Source: an uncultured Lachnospiraceae bacterium
GTDB taxonomy: Bacteria > Bacillota > Clostridia > Lachnospirales > Lachnospiraceae
Assembly (NCBI GenBank): GCA_947593735.1
Contig: CANQDT010000016.1
Coordinates: 1 to 51,879 of the forward strand
Direction: 5' to 3'
DNA: 51,879 nucleotides
This document shows, piece by piece, positions 1 through 9,419 of the stretch. Made by a program: the position numbers and the translations under genes. Position 1 is the stretch's first letter; every line of letters begins with the position of its first letter. The notes under the pieces were generated by a model. That model saw only the letters and a list, made by a program, of their open reading frames with translations, was not told where the DNA came from and did not search any database.

Positions 1-56
1 AGGCTCCCCTGCCGCCCCGTGCTCCGGGTTTCTTTTCTGAAATCCTCTTTTGCCAT
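1..56 (-). CDS. Partial N-terminus of an unidentified protein
   Basis: A minus-strand frame opens at an ATG at 56-54 and runs off the window edge, giving about 18 residues rich in Lys, Arg and Glu. It lies about 90 bases downstream of a good minus-strand promoter (146-175). An alternative upstream ATG in another frame (about 108) is also open to the edge. The ribosome-binding site is weak. Too little is visible to name the product, and the start is uncertain. Confidence 0.35.
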   Translation of the reverse strand, partial: MAKEDFRKETRSTGRQGS

Positions 57-145
57 GGCTTCCGCCACAGCGTTTTTTAAGAATTTTCAGGGTTGTCATA
101 TGATTCTGTTGTCAATGTCCGGCGTTGCTGTAACGCAACTTATAA

Positions 146-175
146 ATAATACCATATTTCCTGATCTTCTGTCAA
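146..175 (-). promoter_or_regulatory. Sigma-A type promoter downstream of tRNA-Ser
   Basis: On the minus strand TTGACA (170-175) and TATTAT (146-151) are separated by 18 bases. It would drive the partial gene at the left edge. A short dyad (GTTGC...GCAAC, about 124-139) follows the -10 and could be a regulator site. Confidence 0.6.
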
Positions 176-202
176 GACAATCTCGCCGTCCCAACAGAAG
201 AA

Positions 203-291
203 CGGAGAAGGAGGGATTTGAACCCTCGCGCCGCTATTAACGACCTACTCCCTTTCCAGGGGAGCCCCTTCAGCCGCTTGGGTACTTCTCC
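203..291 (-). tRNA. tRNA-Ser(GGA)
   Basis: The reverse complement folds as a class II tRNA of 89 bases: a 7-bp acceptor stem GGAGAAG/CTTCTCC, discriminator G, an anticodon stem CTCCC/GGGAG with loop CTGGAAA, a long variable arm, and a T-loop GGTTCAAATCC. The anticodon GGA (genomic 255-257) reads UCC and UCU serine codons. The long variable arm is the expected serine identity feature. CCA is not encoded. Confidence 0.95.
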
Positions 292-335
292 AAACGCCCG
301 ACTCAATTCCCTGTCAGAACTGACGGAACTTTGTA

Positions 336-364
336 ATTATATAATCTGGAAATCATAATGTCAA
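336..364 (-). promoter_or_regulatory. Promoter of tRNA-Ser
   Basis: Perfect consensus on the minus strand: TTGACA (359-364), 17-base spacer, TATAAT (336-341). Transcription would start about 35 bases before the tRNA 5' end. Confidence 0.8.
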
Positions 365-447
365 CACTTTTTTTCCACATCTTTTCAACAATTTTTCCAC
401 AGAAAATGATCCGGCATGGCATATCGCGTCCGTTCTTCCACAAATTG

Positions 448-1473
448 CTATTTTTCGCCTAATTTCAGGTTCGGTACGGCGTTCAGGTCAAGCCCGCTGC
501 GCACTCCTTTTTGATATTCATAATACCCTGCCGCCCCGATCATCGCCGCATTATCCGTACACAAAACAGGGGACGGATAATAAAAGGAACAGCCCTGCGC
601 CCTGCACGCCTCCCGCATCGCGCTCCGCAGCGCGGAATTGGACGCCACGCCGCCTGCCAGCGCCACCTGCTTCATGCGCAGTTCCGACGCCGCTTCCATC
701 GTATGCTCCGTCAGCACATCCACGACCGCCTTTTGAAACGAAGCCGCCACGTCCGCCCGGTTTACCGGTTCTCCTTTCTGCGCGCAGGAATTGAGATAAT
801 TCAGCACCGCCGATTTGATCCCGCTGAAGCTGAAATCAAGCGGCGCTTCCTCTATCCTCGCCCTTGGAAAAAATATCGCGTCCGGATCTCCTTCCCGTGC
901 CAGCCGGTCAATCTTCGGACCGCCCGGATAGCCGAGCCCGATCGCTCTCGCCACCTTGTCGAACGCTTCTCCCGCCGCGTCGTCCCTGGTGCGGGCGACC
1001 ACCTCATATTCGCCGTAATCGCGGACAAGGACCAGATGGGAATGTCCGCCCGACGCGACAAGGCACAAAAACGGCGGCTCCAGATCCGGATATTCCAGAT
1101 AATTTGCGGAAATATGCCCCTCGATATGGTGCACGCCGACGAGCGGCTTATTCGCCGCATACGCCATCGCCTTTGCCGTGGCGACGCCTACCAGGAGCGC
1201 CCCGACCAGTCCCGGTCCGTACGTGACCGCGATGGCGTCCACGTCGCGCAGCGTTATCCCAGCCTGCGCGAGCGCGTCGTCGATCACCTGATTGATTTTC
1301 TCAATATGCTTCCGGGACGCGATCTCCGGCACTACGCCGCCATATTCCTGATGCAGTTGGATCTGGGAATAGATACTGTTGGACAGGATCTTCCTCCCGT
1401 TGACGACCACCGCGGCCGCCGTTTCATCGCATGACGTTTCGATCGCCAAGATTTTGATTTCCTGCTCCATCAT
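448..1473 (-). CDS. tsaD: tRNA N6-adenosine threonylcarbamoyltransferase TsaD
   Basis: TsaD transfers the threonylcarbamoyl group from TC-AMP to A37 of ANN-decoding tRNAs, forming t6A, in a cytoplasmic complex with TsaB and TsaE. The 341-residue length is typical. An N-terminal ASKHA nucleotide-binding start ([11 protein letters not shown]) is followed by the family metal-binding HxxxH (HIEGH, about residues 116-120), a GGHS segment and a C-terminal CTDNAAMIG with the third metal ligand. The ATG overlaps the stop of the upstream RNase Z gene (AATGA), so the two are translationally coupled. Its partners tsaE and tsaB lie at 9.9-11.0 kb in the same orientation but in a separate operon. An ATG one codon downstream is an equally possible start. 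Confidence 0.97.
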   Translation of the reverse strand: MMEQEIKILAIETSCDETAAAVVVNGRKILSNSIYSQIQLHQEYGGVVPEIASRKHIEKINQVIDDALAQAGITLRDVDAIAVTYGPGLVGALLVGVATAKAMAYAANKPLVGVHHIEGHISANYLEYPDLEPPFLCLVASGGHSHLVLVRDYGEYEVVARTRDDAAGEAFDKVARAIGLGYPGGPKIDRLAREGDPDAIFFPRARIEEAPLDFSFSGIKSAVLNYLNSCAQKGEPVNRADVAASFQKAVVDVLTEHTMEAASELRMKQVALAGGVASNSALRSAMREACRAQGCSFYYPSPVLCTDNAAMIGAAGYYEYQKGVRSGLDLNAVPNLKLGEK

Positions 1474-2384
1474 TCATCCTCTTCAAATTCCAATGTAATG
1501 CTCTTTAAATCCTTGCCGGGCACGACCCGCGGGAAGATCGCACGGACCCCGTCCATATAGAGATCCGCTTTGGTCAGGGAAGGACTGTAATGGGTCAGCC
1601 ACATCTGGCGCACATCCGCCTCTTTCCCGATCCTGGCAGCCTCATAAAAAGTCATATGCCGGTATTCCTTCGCTTTCGCGAGCTTCTCCGGCTCCCCGTA
1701 CATTCCCTCGCAGATAAACAGATCCGCCCCTCTCACATGCTCGACAATGGATTCGGTCGGTCTTGTATCCGTCGTATAAGAAACTTTGAGCCCTTTTCTC
1801 GGCTTCCCAAGCACCATTTCCGCAGTCAGCGTCCGGTCTTCAAGCGAAATGACTTCTCCTTTTTGCAGGGAATTCCAATACTTCATCGGAATCTGGTTTT
1901 CCCTTGCCTTTTCCACATCAAACTTGCCGGCGCGGTCTATGATCAGGTTATATCCGTAACAGGGGACATTGTGGTTCACGCGGAACGCCTCGATCCGGTA
2001 ACCCCTTCTCCCGATCTGCTGCTCCGGTCCGTTCCATTCGATAAATTCAATCGGAAACGGCAGTTCCGGCGCGATCACCCGCAGCGCGTTCACGACCCGT
2101 TCCAGCCCTCTCGGTCCTGCCATCGTCAGCGGCTCCGTGCGCTCCGCATTGCCGATGGTGAGCAGCAAGCCCGGTAAACCGCTGATGTGATCGGCATGAT
2201 AATGGGTAAAACAGATCAGATCGATCGATTTAAAGCTCCAGCCTTTCTCCTTGATCGCGACCTGCGTGCCTTCCCCGCAGTCGATCAAAATATTGTGCCC
2301 GTTATAGCGCGCCATCATCGCCGTCAGCCTGCGATACGGCAGCGGCATCATGCCGCCGCATCCCAACAAACAGATATCTAACAT
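1470..2384 (-). CDS. rnz: Ribonuclease Z (tRNA 3' endonuclease)
   Basis: A metallo-beta-lactamase fold endonuclease of 304 residues that cleaves the 3' trailer from tRNA precursors. This suits a genome in which the neighbouring tRNA lacks an encoded CCA. The zinc motif HxHxDH is seen as THYHADH (residues 60-66), and later histidines occur in RVNHN and in LTHYSPS. The frame is open 34 codons further upstream, but the ATG at 2384 is chosen because GGAG lies 7 bases before it and the protein then starts at the family's usual [11 protein letters not shown]. It is coupled to tsaD through an overlapping stop and start. Confidence 0.95.
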   Translation of the reverse strand: MLDICLLGCGGMMPLPYRRLTAMMARYNGHNILIDCGEGTQVAIKEKGWSFKSIDLICFTHYHADHISGLPGLLLTIGNAERTEPLTMAGPRGLERVVNALRVIAPELPFPIEFIEWNGPEQQIGRRGYRIEAFRVNHNVPCYGYNLIIDRAGKFDVEKARENQIPMKYWNSLQKGEVISLEDRTLTAEMVLGKPRKGLKVSYTTDTRPTESIVEHVRGADLFICEGMYGEPEKLAKAKEYRHMTFYEAARIGKEADVRQMWLTHYSPSLTKADLYMDGVRAIFPRVVPGKDLKSITLEFEEDE

Positions 2385-2578
2385 TCTTTTTCTCCATATC
2401 CTATGCTGTTCCATGTTTCCCCGCCCGCGCTTTCCCGGACGGTGGCAATCCCAGTTTATCACAGATTGCCCGATTTCGTAAAGCATACATTTATTACCAC
2501 TATCTTTTTTCCCGATTTTTCATTATAATATTCATAAATAATACGTCCGCCGACAGCGGCAACAGGGGGAATGGGCTT

Positions 2579-2785
2579 ATGAAATGCAATATGTGCGGAA
2601 AAGAAATCCATTTTGAAAACGGGATTCCAAAAGAAGACTATTTTTATATGAAAAAGGACTGGGGGTATTTTTCCCGGAAGGACGGTGAAACTCATGAGAT
2701 CATACTATGTGAGGATTGTTATGATGCCTTCAATTCCGGACTCTCAACACCTGCTTCTGTCTCTGACACCAAAGAGCTTCTATAA
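2579..2785 (+). CDS. Small zinc-ribbon-like protein
   Basis: A 68-residue protein with two CxxC pairs (CNMC at residues 3-6 and CEDC at 44-47) separated by an aromatic, charged segment. This suggests a single structural zinc site. A G-rich ribosome-binding site (AGGGGGA) precedes the ATG, although the spacing is long. It is transcribed divergently from rnz. A TATAAT (2524-2529) lies upstream without a convincing -35. I recognise no named family; it could be a small regulatory or adaptor protein. Confidence 0.7.
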   Translation: MKCNMCGKEIHFENGIPKEDYFYMKKDWGYFSRKDGETHEIILCEDCYDAFNSGLSTPASVSDTKELL

Positions 2786-2879
2786 ATTTTTCCTGTCTGT
2801 TACAAATCATCATCTGCTCCTTGAGCAAAGCCTCCTGCTTATCTGGATCTTTTAACCTCCATCCGGACCGGCAGCGAAC

Positions 2880-2997
2880 GAAGGCGCTCCAAAAGTCGAA
2901 TGACCGATATGCTTCCTCCCGAGTGACAAGCTTTTATTCTTTCACTTATCTGCCCGGGAGGGAGCATATCTAAACTTAAGGAGCGCCTTCTTTTTCA
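2880..2997 (+). terminator. Large compound hairpin with terminal T-tract
   Basis: An outer 11-bp stem (2880-2890 with 2980-2990) encloses asymmetric internal loops and an inner near-perfect 18-bp stem (2906-2923 with 2953-2970). TTTTT follows the right arm. It is about 110 bases long, much larger than an ordinary terminator. It can terminate the zinc-ribbon gene on the plus strand. The size and bipartite form also fit a small RNA or a miniature mobile repeat. Between the gene and this hairpin (2786-2879) I see nothing else. Confidence 0.6.
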
Positions 2998-3041
2998 TTT
3001 TTCAACGGTCCGCGAGGACAGACGCCGGTACGCTTTTCCGA

Positions 3042-6000
3042 TCAGGCGTGCGTCCCCTGCACGGCGTCGCTCGTGATCGCCGCCTGCGCGGGCTGCATGG
3101 TGTCTTTGTTCCATACCATGACCTTTAATTTCCCGGTTTCCGCCGCGTCGCTTTCAAACGATCCCCTCAGTTCATTCTTCTTCACTCCCGCGAGCGACCC
3201 GTCTTCCCGGTAAAGGGCGACATAAATATCATAGCCCGACAGATCTCCGTTCGCGGTGAGTTCATAAGAGAGCGTGTGTTCCGACGCCGTTTTGTCCGTA
3301 AGCGATACGATTCCTTTTCCCGTATGGATCCGCAATACTGTAAACGCCCTGGCAGGCACGGTATAGGTCATATCGCCCGATACGCCTTTGATCTGTTCCG
3401 CGACAGGCGCGATCTTTTCCGGATCCTCTATGCTGTTTGTATCGGTATATGCCGTTCCGGTCAATGTCCAGGCGTCCGCCGTTCCCGTCAGCTGGAACGA
3501 CGGATCCAGATGGATGCCCGTTTTCTGCTCATATTCATATGGATTCACTATTTTAACGATGATATCGCCGGTATCAGAATCGAAGGATACCGTCTGATAA
3601 CTCTTATCTTCGCCGGAAGCGGACGTTTGCAGCGTATAATCCCCGGTATTATTCGCATACATACTCTGCACATAGTAGTCGGGCGTGCCGTAGCTTGTCA
3701 CATCATCAAACCAGATCAGATCCGGATACCATTGATTGTATCCGATCCGCGCGAGGAGCGGCGCGTAGCTTGCCATAAAAACGACATCCGCGTTCCGTTC
3801 AAGCCCCGTCATAAACGCCGCCTCCGCGATCGCCGAATACAGCGTATTGCCATATGCCCCGTTTGCCGCGTATTCTCCCGCGAACACCTTTGTTCCGCGG
3901 TCATACTGGTCATAGCGCCCGTCATTCTCAAGGAACCATTCCGGAGACATATAATAATGCTCGTCAACCGCATAGGCAAAGGACGCGTTCTCCGCCTGGT
4001 TCCCACGGATCCATCTCCACGCTTCGTCGAATCCGGAACCACCCGCGTTCGGACCGGACGTAGCGATCAGCTTCATATCCGGATACACCTTATGGATTTC
4101 CTTTTCAAACGCCTCATACCGCTCATACCAGCGATTCGTCGCCGTCTGCCATTGCTCGTTGCCAATGCCGATCATCGTCAGATGGAACGGCTCCTCATGT
4201 CCCATTGATCTTCTGAGCGCCGCCCATTCGCTGTTTTCAAAATCCGTGCTGTTGGCAAACTCGACAAGGTCAAGCGCATCCTGGATATACCCTTTGAACT
4301 CGTCGGTATAGGTCTGTCCGTCCGGCTCGTAGAACGAAGTCTCCTGATTGCTCTGAAATTCACACGCGAGCCCGACGCTCAGCACCGGGAGGGGATCGCA
4401 GCCCAGATATTCGCACAGTTCAAAATATTCATAAAAGCCCAGTCCGAGCGTCTGATTGTAATCATGATACGCGGAATCCGCCGCCCAGCGGTTCCAGTTC
4501 TGAACCCGTTCCTCGACCGGTCCGACCGAATTTTTCCATTGATACCGGTCGCTTAAATCATATCCTTCCACGACGCAGCCGCCGGGGAACCGGAGGAATC
4601 CGGGGCTTGCCGCCTTTAATTTTTCCGCAAGGTCTTTCCGGAACACGCCGCAGACCGCGTCCGAGGGCATGACCGAAATCATATCAAAATCAACCGTTCC
4701 CTCCGACGAAAGTTCCAGGATAAAATCGCTGTACCGTACCGTATTTTGCGCCGTTACTTCCTTTTCATATTTTTTCCATTCACCTGTCACGCTTTCCGCG
4801 ATGACGCCGCTGAATCCTTCTGTTCCGTCCTTTACCGTTTTTGCGCTGACCGCGCCCGTATAATCGGCAGATCTCGCGTAAAACGACACCCGGTACTTTT
4901 TCCCCTGCTCGATATACATGCCGGAATACGCTTTATTCCTGAAAGATGTTCCCGTAAACTCCAGATACGTCGGATTCTGTTCATTCAGCCCGCCGTTCGT
5001 CAGATACTGCATGTCGCCGCTGACCGCGTACCACGCGTAGCCCGGCTTCGGAGCCGTCTCCTTGCCCCTGTTCGACGTGGTGGAAACCTGTTCAAACGAG
5101 CGGTTCTCCACAAGCTCCGCATATAACCCTCCGTCAGCCGCGTAATTGATATCCTCAAAGAACATCCCGTACATATTGTCCTGAATGTCAATCCCGCGCT
5201 CAGCGGAAATATCCAAAGTCAGATCGCAGTAATCGGCTGCTTTTACGACCGCGTCAAAGTTCCGCTTCAATACGGTATTGCCGAACGATATCGTCGCGGT
5301 GAGCGTCACTTTTTTCTTTCCCTCCTGCGGGATCGTGACATGGCCCTCCGTTGAAATGACAGACGGGTCGGAGCTTTCCCATGTCATGGAATACCCGTCC
5401 GTTTCCTCCGACGCTGTCGGCAGATCCAGATCTTCCTGTACGCCGTTCAGATCTCCAAGCTGAATACCGGGTCCGAAATCATAAACGGCAATATCGTCAA
5501 ACATGCCCTTCGCGTATTCCCCGCTCTGCCAGTTCGCTTTTCCGAAATATGTGACGATATCGTCGCCGCTTCCGAGAACCGTATCAAGATCATACTGATA
5601 CGTTTCGCTTCCGGCGTACTTCCCGTCAATATATAACTCCGCGTTGTTCCCATCGAGAATATATGTGATCTGGTGCCAGGACTGGAACCCCGTTTTGCCG
5701 ACGATCTGCGGCGTCCCCGAATCATTCCGGTATCGCTCCGCCACCGTCGTCCCGTCGCTCCCGCTGCCGTAAAGCCCGACATAGCTGCGGCTGCCGGCGT
5801 TCTGTGCCCTGTCCGACCACGACGTGTAAAAATACCATCCGTTCATTGTGGACGGCTTTTCCATTTCCGCATACATCGTGATCACCGCGTTTTTCTTCCC
5901 TCGAAGCAGCGGCGTGCCGTCAGAATTTGTCGCGGAAATATAGGTGGATGCCCCGTCCAGCACAAGCGCGTCGCTTCCGTCGTTGCTCTTTCCAAATACG

Positions 6001-7829
6001 GCGCCGCCGTGGATCACCGCTTTTCCTTTCTGAGCCTCCGCGTTTTCGCCGTTGAAATTCATCGCGAACAGAAGATGCGGATCATCCGTATCCATGTCTG
6101 GCCGCTGTTCTGTCCTGCTGTAAATACAAAACTGCCCATAGTACTGTTTCCTGGTACATTCTATGGAACCAAGCCCGTTAAAATGGCCCGAATAATATTC
6201 CGTGCTGACGAGATCGCCGCGCACATAAGTCCGGACCGTATAATAATCGCCGGTATAATCCGTTCCATCGACCGCTCCCGCCGCGTTTTCCATGATCATC
6301 GTACAGATATCATGCTGCGCGTACGTGACGTGCCCGGTATTCGCATCGAGCGAGCTGCCCGCGACGTCGGTTTTGAGATAATTCGGCAGCCGTTTTATAC
6401 CATATCGGTCACTGACCGTGCCGCCGAAGCTGCGCTCCCCGTGTCCGACCCAGAACCCGTCGCTGCCGGAAGCATAACAATATCCGACGACCGCTTTTCC
6501 GTCTGTATCACGGAGAATCGTGTCGCCATAAGAATTTGCCGCCATATCAAACTGGATCGCGGTCCACTCGCGTCCCGCGCCGTAACCGTCTCCCATCCGG
6601 AGTTCCCCATTGATCCCCAGATAATGATAGGTATTGTCGTCAAGCGTTCTTTCTGCCGGAAGCGTCCAGTCCGACGGATAATCCGGATATGTATCCGCGA
6701 TGTCAAACACCTTATTGGAAAGATTGACATAGCGCGAAAGCGTCTCGCCGGTATCTTCCGGTTCCAGATCAACCTCACCATATTCGTCGAAAAGCGCCTG
6801 TAATTCTTCCTCTGAGATCGGGATAACATAACCGTGGCGCGGAGTAAAATTATAATCGATCAAAATCTCCGACGACCCTTTTCCGCCGATCTGCTTATAG
6901 TTCACAAAATCCGTCGTCTCAAACACAAGATATCCGGTGCCGAACGCGTCGCCGTCAGCGCAATAGATCCATTTGTCTTCGTTGTTCAGCTTGAAAATAT
7001 TTGAGCCCTCCGACCGATACGAGGTAAACGGGGATACGCCTTGATAAATGCCTTCGCCGTTTTCCGAAAGTTCGGTATACATTCCGTCGATCGTATCGCA
7101 AGCCGCGACGCGTACCCCGTCAAAATACATCAGATACCGATGGTTGACCGTATCGTAAATAATATCCCCGTCGATCGCCCCGGTTGAACTGAAATCGCCG
7201 TTTTCTTCGCCGTTCATCATAAATTGCGGTTCGGTATAACTGCCGGCGTCCATCAGGTCAACGGCAAAATGCTTGTACATCACCGTGCCGATCTCTCCCG
7301 CCGTAGACTGTTTCTGGAGCGCAAGATAGATCATATACGCGCCCCTGCTTCCGTCGTCATTCTGATGCTCCGGGCACCATATGACCTGCGGTGCCCACGC
7401 GCGGTTGCAATCTTCAAATCCTTCAAAGTTTTTATAATCGATCAAAACGCTGTCATCAATGTGGATCAGATCCTTCGTTTTGTATATGGCGACTGTGGAT
7501 TGGCTTGTCCATCCCTTTGAGGAATCCATATCGGTTACGACGATATAGAAATAGCCATCTTCCCCTCTGAACAGAAACGGATCCCTCAAATGGCGCGTCC
7601 CCAATGTCGATTCAAACGTCGCCGCCCCTCTGTTCAGGGTCCGGAACCGGTATCCGTCGCGGCTTACCCCATAGCATAAATTTTCCTGGTTATTGTCCCG
7701 GAAATAGGCGAACAGATACGCCGTATTCTCCCCGTCGCCCTGCGCGGCAGCCGGTTCCGCGTGCGCCGGGACAGCCGGCGCCATCAGCGCCGCGATAAGC
7801 ATAACACTGAGTAATTTTCTCACTTTCAT
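3042..7829 (-). CDS. Secreted GH43-LamG-Ig-GH51 arabinan/arabinoxylan-degrading enzyme
   Basis: A 1595-residue exported enzyme. The start at 7829 is set by GGAGA 8 bases upstream and by the Sec signal MKVRKLLSVMLIAAL...AHA. Residues about 40-350 resemble a GH43 five-bladed propeller: the base Asp in LRDPF (about 83), WAPQ, IDGD (about 220), and the acid Glu in SEG (about 274). A beta-rich region of unknown type follows. About 600-790 is a LamG-type concanavalin fold, and about 795-870 a bacterial Ig-like domain. About 875-1500 is a GH51-type alpha-L-arabinofuranosidase with a carbohydrate-binding-like insert, acid/base Glu in GNEQW (about 1225) and nucleophile Glu in AGEYAA (about 1319). A beta-sandwich closes the C-terminus. 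There is no LPXTG or SLH anchor, so the enzyme is probably released. The GH43 activity is inferred. A terminator separates it from the GH88 gene upstream. Confidence 0.9.
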   Translation of the reverse strand: MKVRKLLSVMLIAALMAPAVPAHAEPAAAQGDGENTAYLFAYFRDNNQENLCYGVSRDGYRFRTLNRGAATFESTLGTRHLRDPFLFRGEDGYFYIVVTDMDSSKGWTSQSTVAIYKTKDLIHIDDSVLIDYKNFEGFEDCNRAWAPQVIWCPEHQNDDGSRGAYMIYLALQKQSTAGEIGTVMYKHFAVDLMDAGSYTEPQFMMNGEENGDFSSTGAIDGDIIYDTVNHRYLMYFDGVRVAACDTIDGMYTELSENGEGIYQGVSPFTSYRSEGSNIFKLNNEDKWIYCADGDAFGTGYLVFETTDFVNYKQIGGKGSSEILIDYNFTPRHGYVIPISEEELQALFDEYGEVDLEPEDTGETLSRYVNLSNKVFDIADTYPDYPSDWTLPAERTLDDNTYHYLGINGELRMGDGYGAGREWTAIQFDMAANSYGDTILRDTDGKAVVGYCYASGSDGFWVGHGERSFGGTVSDRYGIKRLPNYLKTDVAGSSLDANTGHVTYAQHDICTMIMENAAGAVDGTDYTGDYYTVRTYVRGDLVSTEYYSGHFNGLGSIECTRKQYYGQFCIYSRTEQRPDMDTDDPHLLFAMNFNGENAEAQKGKAVIHGGAVFGKSNDGSDALVLDGASTYISATNSDGTPLLRGKKNAVITMYAEMEKPSTMNGWYFYTSWSDRAQNAGSRSYVGLYGSGSDGTTVAERYRNDSGTPQIVGKTGFQSWHQITYILDGNNAELYIDGKYAGSETYQYDLDTVLGSGDDIVTYFGKANWQSGEYAKGMFDDIAVYDFGPGIQLGDLNGVQEDLDLPTASEETDGYSMTWESSDPSVISTEGHVTIPQEGKKKVTLTATISFGNTVLKRNFDAVVKAADYCDLTLDISAERGIDIQDNMYGMFFEDINYAADGGLYAELVENRSFEQVSTTSNRGKETAPKPGYAWYAVSGDMQYLTNGGLNEQNPTYLEFTGTSFRNKAYSGMYIEQGKKYRVSFYARSADYTGAVSAKTVKDGTEGFSGVIAESVTGEWKKYEKEVTAQNTVRYSDFILELSSEGTVDFDMISVMPSDAVCGVFRKDLAEKLKAASPGFLRFPGGCVVEGYDLSDRYQWKNSVGPVEERVQNWNRWAADSAYHDYNQTLGLGFYEYFELCEYLGCDPLPVLSVGLACEFQSNQETSFYEPDGQTYTDEFKGYIQDALDLVEFANSTDFENSEWAALRRSMGHEEPFHLTMIGIGNEQWQTATNRWYERYEAFEKEIHKVYPDMKLIATSGPNAGGSGFDEAWRWIRGNQAENASFAYAVDEHYYMSPEWFLENDGRYDQYDRGTKVFAGEYAANGAYGNTLYSAIAEAAFMTGLERNADVVFMASYAPLLARIGYNQWYPDLIWFDDVTSYGTPDYYVQSMYANNTGDYTLQTSASGEDKSYQTVSFDSDTGDIIVKIVNPYEYEQKTGIHLDPSFQLTGTADAWTLTGTAYTDTNSIEDPEKIAPVAEQIKGVSGDMTYTVPARAFTVLRIHTGKGIVSLTDKTASEHTLSYELTANGDLSGYDIYVALYREDGSLAGVKKNELRGSFESDAAETGKLKVMVWNKDTMQPAQAAITSDAVQGTHA

Positions 7830-7872
7830 AGAATGTCTCCTTCTTTTTCTTTCCCAATTTCCCGCGATTTTT

Positions 7873-7912
7873 GAAAAACGGCATAATCGCGCCCCGCGGT
7901 TATGCCGTTTTC
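7873..7912 (-). terminator. Terminator of the GH88 gene
   Basis: A perfect 12-bp stem (7875-7886 with 7900-7911) with a GC-rich loop; on the minus strand the right arm ends in TTTTTC. It sits between the GH88 stop and the start of the GH43-GH51 gene. The latter would therefore need readthrough or a promoter I could not find. Confidence 0.75.
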
Positions 7913-7991
7913 CCAAAGATCGTATGTGACCTGAGTTGATCCTGTCTGTAGCTGTATTTCATCCAAACGATCCGGTTCTCTCTGATAGATG

Positions 7992-9155
7992 CTACCAGAT
8001 ACGGAATTCACTCCCGCGCAGCTTGCAAAGCGCCTCAATGTAATAATAATCGCAATAAACATAAGGCTCATGCTTCACCGGAGAATTGTACGCGCCGCTT
8101 CCATTCTGGACAAAGCAGTCGCAGTCCTCCCCATAATTGACACGGCCGGACTGATCCAGCGCTTTCAGCAGTTTCAGCGCGGCACCGAGGAACAGATCCT
8201 TCTCATGCTCGCCGACCAGTTTGGATATCTCGATAAACGCTCCCGCGGCGACGCATGCGGCGATCGAATCTTCCCATGCCGGTTCTTTCGGCTGCCGGAA
8301 GTCGATCGGAATGATCCCGTTTTCCGGAATGTTCGCGATAAAGTAATGCGCGACCCGTTTCGCCGCGTCCAGATATTCCTGCTTCCCTGTATGGAGATAG
8401 CTGATCGTAAATCCGTAGATCGCCCACGTCTGCCCTCTCGTCCAGGAAGATCCCTTGCAGTATCCCTGTCCGCCGTAATTGGTAACAACCTCCCCGGTTT
8501 CCGGGTCAAATTCAACGATATGGTTGACCGAGCCGTCCGGCCGGATAAATGCTTTCATCGCCGTATCCGCGTGTTTCATCGCGATCTGCCGGAATCTCGG
8601 ATCGCCCGTCTCCTCGGACGCCCAGTATAAAAGCGAAATATTAAACATACAGTCGATGATCGCCCAGCCCCTCGTATCGTCGCCGTCCGGCGTATCGTTC
8701 CAGGCGCGGATAAACTCGCCGACCGTATTGAACCTTCCCGCGAGCAGGTTCGCGGCAAGCAGCCCCCTCTTGCGGGATTTCGGATTCCCGGTCAGGCGGT
8801 AATTGGCGACGCTGGTCGGCACCCACATAAATCCTACGTCATGGTGCAGCCCGTAATACTGCTCAAACGCCTGATCCAATTTATCTTCCGAGATATTGGC
8901 GATCTCAGCGTAACGTTCATCGCCCGTCTGCTCATACATCAGCCATAAAATACCGCCCCAGAACCCGTTGGTCCACCAGCAGATCCCGTCGTCGTCCCTG
9001 TTCCTTACATTGGTGACGCTCCGATCGTCATGCGTTCCATTGCTGTCAACCCCGGACGGGATCTTGTCTTTGGATTTTTCGCGCACCCACTCCATCTTGC
9101 GACAGACTTTCTCAAACACTTCATCCAGCCACTGCTTGTCCTGTCCCTGTAACAT
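7992..9155 (-). CDS. GH88 unsaturated glucuronyl/galacturonyl hydrolase
   Basis: An alpha/alpha-barrel enzyme of 387 residues that hydrolyses the unsaturated uronic acid from oligosaccharides produced by polysaccharide lyases, through a vinyl-ether hydration mechanism. Family hallmarks are HHDVGFM with the first catalytic Asp (about residue 104), the AIIDCMFN segment with the second Asp, and SSWTRGQTWAIYGF in the substrate site. There is no signal peptide, so it acts in the cytoplasm on imported oligosaccharides. AGGAGG lies 8 bases before the ATG. The substrate (chondroitin, rhamnogalacturonan or xylan-derived) cannot be told from sequence. The neighbouring arabinofuranosidase makes plant pectin or arabinoxylan side chains more likely than host glycans. 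Confidence 0.92.
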   Translation of the reverse strand: MLQGQDKQWLDEVFEKVCRKMEWVREKSKDKIPSGVDSNGTHDDRSVTNVRNRDDDGICWWTNGFWGGILWLMYEQTGDERYAEIANISEDKLDQAFEQYYGLHHDVGFMWVPTSVANYRLTGNPKSRKRGLLAANLLAGRFNTVGEFIRAWNDTPDGDDTRGWAIIDCMFNISLLYWASEETGDPRFRQIAMKHADTAMKAFIRPDGSVNHIVEFDPETGEVVTNYGGQGYCKGSSWTRGQTWAIYGFTISYLHTGKQEYLDAAKRVAHYFIANIPENGIIPIDFRQPKEPAWEDSIAACVAAGAFIEISKLVGEHEKDLFLGAALKLLKALDQSGRVNYGEDCDCFVQNGSGAYNSPVKHEPYVYCDYYYIEALCKLRGSEFRIW

Positions 9156-9191
9156 TTGTACTATCCTCCTTTTTTTCCGTGAAAATTCACA

Positions 9192-9254
9192 TAAAAAATG
9201 CCTTCGGCATATCAGCTCCCCTGCCCCTCATTCATGAGGGGAGAAGGCATTTTT
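9192..9254 (-). terminator. Terminator of the rimI operon; dispersed hairpin repeat, copy 1
   Basis: Outer arms AATGCCTTC/GAAGGCATT enclose an inner stem CCCCTCATTCATGAGGGG and a second short segment. On the minus strand the element ends in TTTTTT just upstream of the GH88 leader. The right half is nearly identical to the element at 15742-15789, so this is a repeated terminator module. Confidence 0.75.
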
Positions 9255-9310
9255 GCGCGCGAGCAGGCTGTGAAGCAGCAGTTTCCTCTCTGCGAGCTGC
9301 GCATCCAGCC

Positions 9311-9356
9311 GGAGGCTTTTTATGTCACAGGACGAAATTTCCTGTGACATAAAAAA
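9311..9356. repeat. Palindromic repeat family A, copy 1
   Basis: A perfect 16-bp inverted repeat (9317-9332 with 9340-9355) of the form TTTTTATGTCACAGGA...TCCTGTGACATAAAAA with a 7-base loop, preceded by CCGGAGGC. The left half and its flank match the copy at 12270-12306 over 25 bases. It can form a hairpin followed by U-rich sequence on either strand and lies just after rimI. The sequence between this repeat and the terminator at 9254 holds no gene. Confidence 0.8.
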
Positions 9357-9419
9357 TATACCCCAGTTCCTCTGAAAAATCAATGATTTTCTGGCGGCAA
9401 ACAGATCATTTCCCAAATT

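Noticed and set aside
7826-8071. Open frame of 81 codons between the GH88 and GH43-GH51 genes
   Set aside because: It overlaps the GH88 3' end and a strong terminator hairpin, and matches no family; at most a decayed remnant.
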